A stretch of DNA of 64,000 bases from Alteromonas sp. M12 (GTDB lineage: Bacteria > Pseudomonadota > Gammaproteobacteria > Enterobacterales > Alteromonadaceae): positions 3,534,001 to 3,598,000 of the forward strand of contig NZ_CP144164.1 of assembly GCF_037478005.1 (NCBI RefSeq). The letters are read 5' to 3'. Positions 46,566 through 55,924 of this stretch are shown here, in pieces (positions within the stretch are counted from its first letter, which is position 1; each line of letters starts with the position of its first letter). The position numbers and the translations under genes were made by a program. The notes under the pieces are model-generated. The model saw nothing but the letters and a program-made list of their open reading frames with translations. It ran no database searches and was not told where the DNA came from.

Positions 46566-49124
46566 CTAGAGCCTAATTTTGCCGTCATCCTGCTCAACAC
46601 CCACTTCAATTTTGAAATCAGCTAAATACAACACTGCACCATTTACAAGTTCTTGCTCTGAAAACTTTTCCAGCTGTTCAGCCTGGTTGTTGTTTTTCAA
46701 AAATGATCCGTAAGAAGAATCTAAATCTTGAAAACACCATGTATCATTTTTAAAGGTAAATTTGCCATGAGTCCCAGAAACCGAGTCATGGGGAATAACC
46801 AGATGACAAGCGGTATCTCGGCCAATTGTAACTCCCTCATCTGACATTTTTTCACTGTGAATTTGAAACCGCCCTTTGTCGGTTTGCAAGGTTAAAGTGG
46901 ACGAGATATTCGCAGTTTGTTTAGCGTTTTTGGCCGCCGATTGTTTGCTATCAGTAATATGACACGGCAAATCAGCAAGCAGAATTTCATCACCTATATT
47001 TAGCCGTACCGCTTGATGTTTAGTCACTTTTTCAGCGTTTACGAAGGTCCCGTAAGTTGAGCCTAAATCCTCTACATACAAGAACTTGTCGTGCAAAAAC
47101 AAACGTATATGAAAACTAGAAACAGAAGGATACTGAATAGAAATAGTTGCCGAATCAGAACGACCAACGGTGATTCCTTTACCGCACAAGGCAGCATTCG
47201 ACAACGAGTAATATTTATCATTAACCAATAAAAAACCATAATTACCGGTTAGCTGAGCATTCAATTTGCCAGCTTTTCCAGACTGACCTTTATCGCCGTT
47301 AGTGTCTAAATTTAGATTATAGGGAGCGAATTCCGAATTGTCCGCTTTACCTGGGCGAGATTTTTTGAGCATAAAAAACAAAACAACGAACAATAAAAAT
47401 AAGCAAAGGACAGTTAACAACAGCACTTGGTTACTTATTTCGGCAGTAGACTCTGGCTTTGTATCCGGTTTTGGAATTGGATCGGGTTTAGGATCTGGCT
47501 TAGGGTCAGGTTTAGGATCTGGCTTGGGATCAGGTTTAGGATCTGGTTTAGGCGGTGGCTCGTTTTTAGTCCAACGACCTTTTACACCAATGGCGTCAAA
47601 TGCCATGTGCACTGCTGTTCTTTCTTCACTGTATTTGCCAAAAATAATTTCAGCCGATTTAGCAAAGGCATAACGAGCATCTTGAAAATCCGAGGTTTGC
47701 GTTAAGATTTTTGTGGCACCATACTGCCAAATTAACAACGCTTTTTTCATCCCGATTTTAGGAACGTTGTCGCCCCCCAAACGCCGATGAGATCCCCCTT
47801 CGGCGAGCAAATAAAAAGCATGGTTAATAATAGATGAATTAATATGAACACCACCGTAATCCTTGCTTCCAGTGTAGCGTTCACTGAAATGATCAGGCAT
47901 ATCTTGAATTCGGGTTGGGTAGCTGAAATCACGTATTACTTGGTTACCTAACCTTAACTTCCAATCAGAAGAGGCTGGTGAGTTTAACCGCTTGTTCTGC
48001 CAACTGACGAAACCTACGCCAATAGCGTCACCAATAGCTTCGTTTAATGCGCCCGACTCTTGCTGATAAATCAGCCCTGCCCCATAAGCCACAATACCGT
48101 GGGTGAGTTCGTGCATGATAACTTCAGGATTTTGTAATAAGGGAGCATGTATCTGCATTAAACCAAGTGAGTCACTCAGTTCAGTCCAAAATGCGTTAGT
48201 GGTATTGTTACCAGCACAACTCAGACTTTCTTCATAAAATTTATTACCAACAAAAGCCAAAACTTGCACATTGTCATGTCTATCGATGCCAGAATGGCCA
48301 AACAGAGTTGTTAAATAGGAATTAGCATCATCTAGCATAGCGGCTAATTTTCGCTCACTGGTAGAACTTGCCATAGACTGGGATTCAGCTGGCGGATAAG
48401 CCTGAATGTAGCCGCTATCAGCCATTATCAATAATTCGACTATGGTCGTTGGACGGTTATAACCAACCACAGCGCACATTTCATCGACGTCAATCAAACC
48501 ATAACTAAAATCAAGGCGATTGGGGATTTCTTTAAGTACAGAACCGGTACTAGAAATAATCAAAGTATATAAATAGTCCAATTGATTTTTTTTGAATTTG
48601 CCACGCACTACGGCTGCTGCAAGCAGTTCTTTGGCAACTTTGAAATATACAGGTTTAACCTCAGGTTGGTCTTGGTATTCAATTTTTAACTCAGCTAAAG
48701 TGGCCGTTACCGTTTGTTGTAAACTCGCCATACTTGGCGCAGCGGGTGCAGGCAAATCAGTCGTCATTAAGTGAGCACTAACAGGTTGCCCTTGTGACAA
48801 AACCAATACTGACTGATGGGTAAATACATCAATATTATTTAGTTTCTGTTGAATCCGATAGATGCTGTAGCCGTTATCTTCTTGGGTACTTTGCAGTATT
48901 TGTATTTGCGCAGCATCAGACATCCCTAAAAGCGGTTTATTCTCACTCACCCAGCCATTCAGATCTTGCTCTGACTGAATAGGCGTATCAACAGGCTCAA
49001 ATGAGGTTTCTAGACGAGGGGCTTGCAGCGCTGTGGCACTTCCCCTCCCAGTTTCTTCAAACTGCTGAGCCGCAATATTAGTGAAGCTAATGAAAACAGC
49101 GATTAAGGCAAAGTATTTCACCAC
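46566..49124 (-). CDS. Secreted M4-type metallopeptidase with transmembrane helix and two cytoplasmic FHA domains
   Basis: An 852-residue fusion. A signal peptide (MVKYFALIAVFISFTNIAAQ) and an FTP-like propeptide region precede a thermolysin-type domain with zinc motif HELTH (His338, His342), third ligand Glu362 in NEAIGD and His427 in GGVHINSSIINHAF, so it looks catalytically complete. A PKPD repeat linker (about 525-555) leads to a helix at 566-586. Two FHA domains follow: GRSDSATISIQYPSVSSFHI (from 654) and GRDTACHLVIPHDSVSGTHG (from 768). Protease outside and phosphothreonine readers inside suggest proteolysis or its control tied to the kinases. GTG start with AAGGA upstream. Confidence 0.88.
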   Translation of the reverse strand: MVKYFALIAVFISFTNIAAQQFEETGRGSATALQAPRLETSFEPVDTPIQSEQDLNGWVSENKPLLGMSDAAQIQILQSTQEDNGYSIYRIQQKLNNIDVFTHQSVLVLSQGQPVSAHLMTTDLPAPAAPSMASLQQTVTATLAELKIEYQDQPEVKPVYFKVAKELLAAAVVRGKFKKNQLDYLYTLIISSTGSVLKEIPNRLDFSYGLIDVDEMCAVVGYNRPTTIVELLIMADSGYIQAYPPAESQSMASSTSERKLAAMLDDANSYLTTLFGHSGIDRHDNVQVLAFVGNKFYEESLSCAGNNTTNAFWTELSDSLGLMQIHAPLLQNPEVIMHELTHGIVAYGAGLIYQQESGALNEAIGDAIGVGFVSWQNKRLNSPASSDWKLRLGNQVIRDFSYPTRIQDMPDHFSERYTGSKDYGGVHINSSIINHAFYLLAEGGSHRRLGGDNVPKIGMKKALLIWQYGATKILTQTSDFQDARYAFAKSAEIIFGKYSEERTAVHMAFDAIGVKGRWTKNEPPPKPDPKPDPKPDPKPDPKPDPKPDPIPKPDTKPESTAEISNQVLLLTVLCLFLLFVVLFFMLKKSRPGKADNSEFAPYNLNLDTNGDKGQSGKAGKLNAQLTGNYGFLLVNDKYYSLSNAALCGKGITVGRSDSATISIQYPSVSSFHIRLFLHDKFLYVEDLGSTYGTFVNAEKVTKHQAVRLNIGDEILLADLPCHITDSKQSAAKNAKQTANISSTLTLQTDKGRFQIHSEKMSDEGVTIGRDTACHLVIPHDSVSGTHGKFTFKNDTWCFQDLDSSYGSFLKNNNQAEQLEKFSEQELVNGAVLYLADFKIEVGVEQDDGKIRL

Positions 49125-49133
49125 TTATGATCC

Positions 49134-51008
49134 TTAACGACTAACATGTTTAGGTACTAGGCGCAGTGATTCACAGCTAGCATCAAGCAAAAATAAATCA
49201 AACGCTTGCCCAGTTTCTTGCAGGATAATGTCGGTTAACCAAAAATAGCCTGAACTGGCAGGGTCAATATAAAGTACGGCGTCAGATTTACCTTTTTCAA
49301 TTGTTTTTGCTTGTTGACTTTGAGCACTTTGATATTGCTTAAAACAGGTTGCAAAATCATGGCTTGGAGAGTCTGGCACTTGCGATAAATTACTGACTTT
49401 GCCAGAAATCACCTCAATCCCTGAACTGGTTTTTTGGTAACGTAATAAAGCGCCGTAAACTGGTGTATCTTTGACCTTTAATTGAACTGTGATAATTTCA
49501 GTATATTGATCTTTCATCACATCCGTTTTGCTTAATTTACTGCCCTTTGACAAACTACCATCTTGGGTTAAACGATCTTCAAGTTTAGCAATGGGATCTT
49601 CACCAGCAGCAATGTCTAATTCTAAACTTGGCGCTGAATCTAAATTGGCGTTCAAATCTGCAGGCCCAGATACATTGCCTTGCTCATCAGAATGAGCAGC
49701 TATATCGACATTTTTGACATAATTTTTTACATTCGAAACTGGAGGTTGTTGCTCCATCGAATCAACACTTTTGTCAACCTCACTCACCGACTCTTCAACA
49801 GCTTGTTTCGCATCATCAATGGAGTCAGTTACCTCATTGGCGACCTGTGAACCAACTTGATCAAGGGATTTTTCAACATCCTCAAGCACTTGTTCAGCTT
49901 GGTTTTCAATTTCCTCTGTTTCTAAGTCGCTCGCAATCTTAGCATCACTATCAGTGCCTACTTCCTTGAGCATATCTTCATGCACTTGTGCATCATTAGG
50001 CGAAGGCTCAAACTCATCTTCGGTTAATATTTGCGGCTCATCGGTGCAACATGGTTCGATGGAGGTACGGTAGGTAAAGTAAAGCAACACTAACAACATT
50101 AAGGCCACAAGCGCCAAAGCGATCACTTTCCAATTAACGACTGTCTTTATCTCGTTTTCACTAGGCGTGACTGTCTTATTCGTCACTGACGTCGGTGCGG
50201 TGCTGGAAACTGAAGTTTGTTGTTGTATCTGTGCTGCTGTCGCTGCCTCAGTCTTGTTTTCAGATGTCAGCACAGCGGTGCTTTTATCCAATTCACACAA
50301 TACAACGGTGGTATTATCTTGACTGGGCTTAACTTGCAATGTGTCATCCATGCGGTTAGCGAATATGTAATCTCTATTGTCATTTTTGACTAACTCTAAG
50401 ATTTCATCATTGTCGAAGATTTCCCAGAAACCGTCAGTACACAATACAAAATACTCACCGTCATTTAGCTGCCAGTGAGTGATTTCACAGTGGGCACTGT
50501 CACTACCATCAAGACAGTTCAAAAGTTGGGTTTGGCTTGGGTGTGTGGCTAATTCATCTTCGCGTATTTCACCCATCAAGAACTTTGCATAAGCAAGGGA
50601 ATGATCTTTGGTTTGTTTTACTTTGCCATTTTGATCAAATTGGTAAATTCGCGAATCACCAGCATGGGCAGTGACTAATTCGCCATTGAATTGCAATAAT
50701 GCTGTTAGCGTAGCAGCGGTTGAAATACCTTGCTCACAAGTTTGTTTAATCGCTGCATTACACTGCTCTGCAAAAGCATTTAGAAAATCTTCAGCATGCA
50801 TAAAATTATCGCGAGTTTGCCAGAACTCGCCACTTTTATTAGCGATAATTTCAGCTGCCAACTCGCCTTGCTTAGTGCCTCCCACGCCGTCCGCTACAAC
50901 GATGAATATATCGTTATTCTGGTCACTCAAATGATAAGCATATCGGTCTTGATTGTAATCTCTGCCCGCTTGTTCAGATTTTTCAAAAATAATACGGTTA
51001 CTAGACAT
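49134..51008 (-). CDS. PP2C-type Ser/Thr phosphatase with membrane helix and large C-terminal domain
   Basis: A 624-residue protein. The first 250 residues are a PPM phosphatase with the metal-binding motifs RDYNQDRYA, VVADGVGG, AHAGDSRIY, CTDGFWE and DNTTVV. A Thr/Ser-rich linker leads to one helix (about 294-314, VIALALVALMLLVLLYFTY), then a long acidic helical stretch and a compact C-terminal domain with about residues 500-624, probably in the periplasm. It would reverse the kinases' phosphorylations. Stop and start of its neighbours are within 25 bases, indicating an operon. Confidence 0.9.
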   Translation of the reverse strand: MSSNRIIFEKSEQAGRDYNQDRYAYHLSDQNNDIFIVVADGVGGTKQGELAAEIIANKSGEFWQTRDNFMHAEDFLNAFAEQCNAAIKQTCEQGISTAATLTALLQFNGELVTAHAGDSRIYQFDQNGKVKQTKDHSLAYAKFLMGEIREDELATHPSQTQLLNCLDGSDSAHCEITHWQLNDGEYFVLCTDGFWEIFDNDEILELVKNDNRDYIFANRMDDTLQVKPSQDNTTVVLCELDKSTAVLTSENKTEAATAAQIQQQTSVSSTAPTSVTNKTVTPSENEIKTVVNWKVIALALVALMLLVLLYFTYRTSIEPCCTDEPQILTEDEFEPSPNDAQVHEDMLKEVGTDSDAKIASDLETEEIENQAEQVLEDVEKSLDQVGSQVANEVTDSIDDAKQAVEESVSEVDKSVDSMEQQPPVSNVKNYVKNVDIAAHSDEQGNVSGPADLNANLDSAPSLELDIAAGEDPIAKLEDRLTQDGSLSKGSKLSKTDVMKDQYTEIITVQLKVKDTPVYGALLRYQKTSSGIEVISGKVSNLSQVPDSPSHDFATCFKQYQSAQSQQAKTIEKGKSDAVLYIDPASSGYFWLTDIILQETGQAFDLFLLDASCESLRLVPKHVSR

Positions 51009-51031
51009 TTATAATTCCCTTCCACGCGCTC

Positions 51032-51919
51032 TTATAATGGCAACGCTGCTTTAAATTCACTGATATCCTGATACCTGTGTTCAGGTTGCAGTTGAGTGGC
51101 ATAAAATAATGCATTAGCAACAGTATCGCCGCAGCTATGAGACACCTGTTCCAACAACATTAAAATAGGGTCGCTGCCATCGCTGTTTGATTGCGTATAT
51201 CGGTCAAACGCTTTAATCGGCCGTTGCCCTGTTAAAAGTTCAATTATCATCACCCCTAAAGCGTGGATATCAGTCCAAGGACCTATAGGGAAAACATTAT
51301 ATTCTTGTTCCAATGCAGCATACGACTGAGTATTTTGGGCTTGTTGACTCACGTAGCCACCCGCTACTTTTACCGCCCCAAAATCGATTAAAATAGGATG
51401 CAGCACTGCACCTGAACGTAAAAACACGTTACTGGCTTTAACGTCTCTGTGTACCAAGTTTTGTTGGTGTAAATAATCCAGCCCTGCTAATACGCCAGGT
51501 AATACTGCACTAATTTGTTGCCACGAAAACGGCTGGTTATGAATTTCAACTTGTTGCACATAACTTTCCCATAAGGTATTACCGATCTCTTGATGCATAA
51601 CCATATAGGCAGTACCCGCTTCGTAAAAACAATCGTATACATAAACAATGTTATCGTGATCTAAGGTGAGTAAAGTTTCACATTCATTTTTGAACTGCTG
51701 CAATGCTGTTTCATAAACTTGGGTCAAATCCGCCATGAAGGGTTTGACCATGCCGTCAACACGGTGAGCAATTTGATTCGGCAAATACTCTTTAATAACC
51801 ACTCGATATTCAAGGGAAGCATGTTGGGCAAGATAAACAACACCGAAGCCGCCGCTACCCAGCACCTTTTCAATAACATATCGATGTATTCGATCGCCGG
51901 GTTGAAGTTCTCGTTCCAC
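51032..51919 (-). CDS. Soluble Ser/Thr protein kinase
   Basis: A 295-residue minimal kinase without a membrane segment. The loop is GSGGFGVVYLA, the Lys lies in VVIKEYLP, the catalytic loop is HRDVKASN and the metal motif DFGAVK; the P+1 region has AALEQEY. It differs clearly from the three longer kinases and lacks the TerB-like segment, so it is the probable core kinase of the operon's first half. GTG start. It follows the vWA gene after 15 bases. Confidence 0.92.
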   Translation of the reverse strand: MERELQPGDRIHRYVIEKVLGSGGFGVVYLAQHASLEYRVVIKEYLPNQIAHRVDGMVKPFMADLTQVYETALQQFKNECETLLTLDHDNIVYVYDCFYEAGTAYMVMHQEIGNTLWESYVQQVEIHNQPFSWQQISAVLPGVLAGLDYLHQQNLVHRDVKASNVFLRSGAVLHPILIDFGAVKVAGGYVSQQAQNTQSYAALEQEYNVFPIGPWTDIHALGVMIIELLTGQRPIKAFDRYTQSNSDGSDPILMLLEQVSHSCGDTVANALFYATQLQPEHRYQDISEFKAALPL

Positions 51920-51934
51920 AATACTGTTCTTAAC

Positions 51935-52756
51935 TTACTTGGGCATGAGCGCAATTAACAACGCTGCGGTTAACGACCCGTTGGAAATATCTAAATAATT
52001 ACCCAAGCCAGCTTTTGCCAACCCTTGATAAAATTCTTTTTCGTGTTTTTCATCGCCAGAGTAACGCACAGATACGCTGTATTTTTCATTGGCGAAGCGT
52101 TGAACTTTGGTCATTAATGGTCGAGCTTCACCAGAGTGCGCTTCATCATCAGTAATAATAAAAATCACTCTACGTTGCGCCTCAGAACGCCATTTGGTGT
52201 CCAGCGCAGCTTCAAATCCTGCGTAAACCGATTCACCATTATCACCAGGGTTGAATCCTCTACCAATACCCAAGTTAAGATTGACTTGTTCTAAATAAGA
52301 TTTTAAAACAGCGATATCTTTGGTGAGGGTAAGAGGGAATTCAGACACAGGCCGATCAAAGTTTTTATCTCCAAAGGCAACGATGCGCATGGCCGCTGAG
52401 TCAGATAACATTTCGATAATCCGTGCAATATTGCCAATTTCAGCACGTAAACCATTGATTTCTTGCCCCATACTGCCAGTCACATCTAATACCACCACTA
52501 AATCAAGGGTTTGCATTTTTTGGAACCCCGATGGCGTGGGTTTAGGCACTGGAACTGGATCAGGTTTTGGCACACTAGGCGGGGGACACACCTTCACTTC
52601 TGGACACGTTTGCGGCGCGGGGGCGGGAATTTTCGATACATTGCCAAAAAAAGGAAGTGAAATAACAGCGAGTAAAATAAACGCGCCCATTCCTGAAGCA
52701 AACAAATCTAAAGCTGACATGCTAAAGATATTGATTTCCCTACTTTTGAGCTTCAT
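51935..52756 (-). CDS. vWA domain protein with MotB/ExbD-like N-terminal helix
   Basis: A 273-residue protein. The N-terminus INIFSMSALDLFASGMGAFI continues into one membrane helix, and an Asp just before it (DLFASGMG) resembles the proton-path Asp of MotB and ExbD-type stators. A Pro-rich linker precedes a vWA domain (about 78-265) with a MIDAS-like DVTGSMG (Asp, Thr, Ser). N-in topology would place vWA in the periplasm. The operon also encodes a MotA/TolQ/ExbB subunit, the expected partner. vWA with PP2C and kinase also recalls TerY-type triads, though no ter genes are present. Confidence 0.85.
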   Translation of the reverse strand: MKLKSREINIFSMSALDLFASGMGAFILLAVISLPFFGNVSKIPAPAPQTCPEVKVCPPPSVPKPDPVPVPKPTPSGFQKMQTLDLVVVLDVTGSMGQEINGLRAEIGNIARIIEMLSDSAAMRIVAFGDKNFDRPVSEFPLTLTKDIAVLKSYLEQVNLNLGIGRGFNPGDNGESVYAGFEAALDTKWRSEAQRRVIFIITDDEAHSGEARPLMTKVQRFANEKYSVSVRYSGDEKHEKEFYQGLAKAGLGNYLDISNGSLTAALLIALMPK

Positions 52757-52816
52757 CTGTCGATTTCCCTTATGATTACATCACCGGCAATGACGAACAC
52801 TGCCGGTTAGGCAAAT

Positions 52817-54337
52817 TTAAAGCACAGTGACTTTAAACGATATCGTGCTTAAGCGAAGAACCATGTCATTGCTCAATTCCATCGGTTGACCTGGGATAAG
52901 CTGGACTTCATTTAACCAACTGCCGTTTTGACTTCCCATATCTTCCACAAAGATTTTATTTTCGTGCAAACGAATCATTAGATGCTTTCTGGAAATCTCG
53001 CTCTCTCCCAAAACATAATCTACTTGAGCACTTTCACGACCTATGATTTGACCTTCACTTTGCGCTAATGATTTACCATTTATTTTAATTCTTACGGTGT
53101 CACCTTTGGTAGTCGAGCCATCTAATAAGATATCGTTGAAGGACTTCTCCATTGCTGCGATTTTACCTGCTAGATTATCTTTTTCCTGAGCAAGACCACT
53201 GGCTTCTTTAACTTTATTTTGAAGCTCATCTGTTTGCGCTTGCATCGCTTCTTTTCGCTTACGCATAAGAATGACGAACAGCAACAACATAACCAATAGC
53301 AAAACGCCTCCACCTAATAAAATGTAGGTTTTTTGCTGTTCAGACTTAGCCTGCTTTTGCGCTTCTAATTCGGCGGCTTGCTCTGCTTTGGCCTTAGCTT
53401 CTTCGAGCGCTAAACGTTCCTCTTCCGCTTTTTTGATAGCGTCTTCGGTTTTCTTTTGTTTTTCTAAATTTTCTGCAGCAATTTTAGCGGCTTCATCTTT
53501 CGCTTCTTGCAACAACCTGTCAGCTTCTTCTTTGGCTTCTTGGGCTTTCTTTTGAGCCTCTTCTAATTTGGTTTTCGCAGCCAAATCTGCATCTTCTTTG
53601 GCCTTTTTAGCAAGTTCAGCGAGTTTGCTTGCCTCTTCAGCGTCTTTTGCGGCTTGTTCTGCTTTGGCTTTTGCTTGCTCTACATCCGAAAGACAGACTT
53701 CATCAGCAACGCTAAAGGTAATATTATTTTTACTAAGAAAAGACTTTAGTGTTTGTGTAGATAATGCATAAGCGATGTTTTCTGGCGCTTTCATACCCGC
53801 AAAAATGGCCGTTTCAAAAACACTTACACCTACCAATTGTTTACAGTTATTCAGTAAAGGCGCTGCCCACTGTCCTTCTTGGTAGAGCGCAGTGTGAACA
53901 TAAATATCGCCTTCGGAGAGATCTTTTACAGGCTCTAATCGCTGAACGATGGAAGGAGTTTCTTCAGAGTCGGTTTTTAAGATCAATTGTTCACCGACAG
54001 TTTGTGCCTCTTTTGCTAACAAAACTGGGTCACCAGTTACATTGCTTGCGGACAAAACCGCAAGGCGCATGTCTTCGTCTTGGACTATCACTGTAGCCAG
54101 TATTTTAGCTGCTGGTGTCACTGAGTTATCGACAATAAAAAGTGATTTAGCACCATCTATCACCTCTGCATCGGTGACAAACTGGTTATCATTCACTTTA
54201 GTCGCTATCGCCGTTTGGGTTTTACCGTTTTTACGCTCAATTTGAACTTGATAAGCGTACGTTTCCGCCGTGGCGGAAAATATCGTCGAACTAAAAACCA
54301 GTGCCAGTAGTGCTATCAATCTAGGTGACAAAAACAT
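52817..54337 (-). CDS. Membrane protein with trypsin-like periplasmic domain, coiled coil and cytoplasmic FHA domain
   Basis: A 506-residue protein. A signal peptide (to about residue 24) is followed by a trypsin-like beta-barrel region (30-210) in which no GDSGGP motif or clear catalytic Ser is visible, so it is probably an inactive binding module. Residues 218-335 are an Ala/Glu/Lys-rich coiled coil. One helix (about 339-361) leads to an FHA domain at 420-500: GRESAQVDYVLGESEISRKH and GSQNGSWLNE. This design parallels the M4-FHA protein. It likely couples a periplasmic complex to phosphothreonine signalling inside. Confidence 0.83.
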   Translation of the reverse strand: MFLSPRLIALLALVFSSTIFSATAETYAYQVQIERKNGKTQTAIATKVNDNQFVTDAEVIDGAKSLFIVDNSVTPAAKILATVIVQDEDMRLAVLSASNVTGDPVLLAKEAQTVGEQLILKTDSEETPSIVQRLEPVKDLSEGDIYVHTALYQEGQWAAPLLNNCKQLVGVSVFETAIFAGMKAPENIAYALSTQTLKSFLSKNNITFSVADEVCLSDVEQAKAKAEQAAKDAEEASKLAELAKKAKEDADLAAKTKLEEAQKKAQEAKEEADRLLQEAKDEAAKIAAENLEKQKKTEDAIKKAEEERLALEEAKAKAEQAAELEAQKQAKSEQQKTYILLGGGVLLLVMLLLFVILMRKRKEAMQAQTDELQNKVKEASGLAQEKDNLAGKIAAMEKSFNDILLDGSTTKGDTVRIKINGKSLAQSEGQIIGRESAQVDYVLGESEISRKHLMIRLHENKIFVEDMGSQNGSWLNEVQLIPGQPMELSNDMVLRLSTISFKVTVL

Positions 54338-54356
54338 GCCGATTTCCTTACGTCTA

Positions 54357-55133
54357 TTATTCTGTTAATTCTTCCGAGTCAGTTTCCTGAGAAACTTTTA
54401 ATACCATTACCGTTGCATTATCTTGATAATCTTGATCAAGACTATCCACATATCCCACAATATGTTCCGCCAATATTTGCGGATCAGATTGATTAAATCG
54501 ATGACACATAGTGGCAATATCCTGTTCAGGAATACTCTCTATCCCATCACTGGCTAAAAGCACAATGTCGCCGACTTGCAGTTCAATGCTATTGATGTCA
54601 ACCATGTCGACGTCATAACCCATCACCGCAGAAGTTAATTGATTGCGCTGGGGATGAACGGCAACGTCTTCGGCAGTCATCACGCCTTCTTCAACCAACT
54701 GCATTAATTCAGATTTTTTTGAATGGTCTTGATTTATGCGTTGCAGGGAATTGCCTCGACACAGCCATAAAGGGCTATCTCCAACACTCAGATAATCCAA
54801 ATGTTCGCCTGTAAATGCCGCCGCGATTAGCGTCCCGCCCATGCCGTTGCATTCAGGATTTTCGATGATATATTCAGCTAAATGTTGATTTGTGGCGTTT
54901 AAACTTAGTTGCAAACGCGCGTCCATGTGCTCTTCTTCACTACTGCAAAAAGCGTCATTAAAGGCTCGTAAAATTTCCTGACTGGCAACTTCACCATGAA
55001 CCGCACCGCCCATACCATCAGATAAAACAGTTAATGCAAACCCGTTGGGCCAAACCAATTTGGTAACACCATCTTGCTGATAGTCTCGCTTTCCGACGGT
55101 TTGAGCCCATCCTACGGAGATTTGTAGCATCAT
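54357..55133 (-). CDS. PP2C-type Ser/Thr phosphatase (soluble)
   Basis: A 258-residue phosphatase of the PPM/Stp type. Motifs RDYQQDG, LSDGMGG, VGDSPLW, LASDGIES and DNATVMVLK hold the metal-binding aspartates. No membrane segment is present. The ATG overlaps the upstream FHA stop (TAATG). The second phosphatase of the operon is much larger and membrane-bound, so the two may act at different sites. Confidence 0.92.
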   Translation of the reverse strand: MMLQISVGWAQTVGKRDYQQDGVTKLVWPNGFALTVLSDGMGGAVHGEVASQEILRAFNDAFCSSEEEHMDARLQLSLNATNQHLAEYIIENPECNGMGGTLIAAAFTGEHLDYLSVGDSPLWLCRGNSLQRINQDHSKKSELMQLVEEGVMTAEDVAVHPQRNQLTSAVMGYDVDMVDINSIELQVGDIVLLASDGIESIPEQDIATMCHRFNQSDPQILAEHIVGYVDSLDQDYQDNATVMVLKVSQETDSEELTE

Positions 55134-55906
55134 TATTCCCAATTAAAATTTTGGTCGCAAAACGCTACAAACCTTAAGGTCGTGGCGCCGACTTTTAATA
55201 GGCTTCCTGTCTGCAATACAGTCTGGCCTGCGACAATTTGTCCATTCACTCGATTCAAGCTCGAGCCATTACCGGGAGCCACTATAAACTCGCGATTTTC
55301 ATCGTCATATATAACTAATAACTGCTGTTTAGAAGTAATAGAAGTGTCGCCAAAGTTTAAAGTAATGCGCTCAGTGGGTGAGCGAGATATGGCACTTTGG
55401 CCTGGGCCTACGACCACACTTTTACCTTTACCTGGACCATCAACCACTACCAACCAGCCGCATACAAAAGATTCAGCACTGGCCTGCGAAGCATTGCCAC
55501 CGACACTTGCCCCTGCGCTGGCTCCCCCAAAGTTAATTGAGGTTTTAGGTTCCTCTACCACAGGTCTAGAAGCCGCTTGTTGTCCGCCTGGCGGAATAGC
55601 GTTTTCCGGCGAATTTCCAGCGGCGTTATCTTCCCCTGGCATATTAGGTGGTCGTGTAGGCGGTTCAGGTGGAACCGCCACTCCGCCTGGACGCATCGCA
55701 GGACCAGAGGATTTCATATGATTAAATAAATCGACATTGGGCGGTTGTGTCGCCCCTTCTTTTGGCTTACTGGCTTGGCCACCAAACTGACCTTGCGGCG
55801 GTTTAGTGCCGCCATCAGGTCCCGATTGCGTTGGTTTATTATCATTTTTAACAAAGCTTGATTCGATTTCGATTGGTTTCCCATCTGGACCACGTCTAAA
55901 GCTCAT
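55133..55906 (-). CDS. FHA domain protein with Pro/Gly-rich N-terminus
   Basis: A 257-residue soluble protein. The N-terminal 140 residues are Gly/Pro-rich and probably disordered, opening with SFRRGPDGKPIEIE. An FHA-like domain occupies about 145-250 (GPGKGKSVVVGPGQSAISRS, then IVAPGNGSSLNRVNG); the usual GR and SxxH pair is modified, so phosphopeptide binding is uncertain. ATG 55906 has AAGGAG eight bases upstream; a GTG three codons earlier overlaps that site. The disordered region could hold kinase target sites. Confidence 0.8.
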   Translation of the reverse strand: MSFRRGPDGKPIEIESSFVKNDNKPTQSGPDGGTKPPQGQFGGQASKPKEGATQPPNVDLFNHMKSSGPAMRPGGVAVPPEPPTRPPNMPGEDNAAGNSPENAIPPGGQQAASRPVVEEPKTSINFGGASAGASVGGNASQASAESFVCGWLVVVDGPGKGKSVVVGPGQSAISRSPTERITLNFGDTSITSKQQLLVIYDDENREFIVAPGNGSSLNRVNGQIVAGQTVLQTGSLLKVGATTLRFVAFCDQNFNWE

Positions 55907-55924
55907 GGTTTTCACTCCTTAATT

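Noticed and set aside
47338..47673. Plus-strand reading frame rich in GSGLGSGL
   Set aside because: It is the reverse complement of the PKPD repeat in the M4-FHA gene, has no ribosome site and resembles no family.
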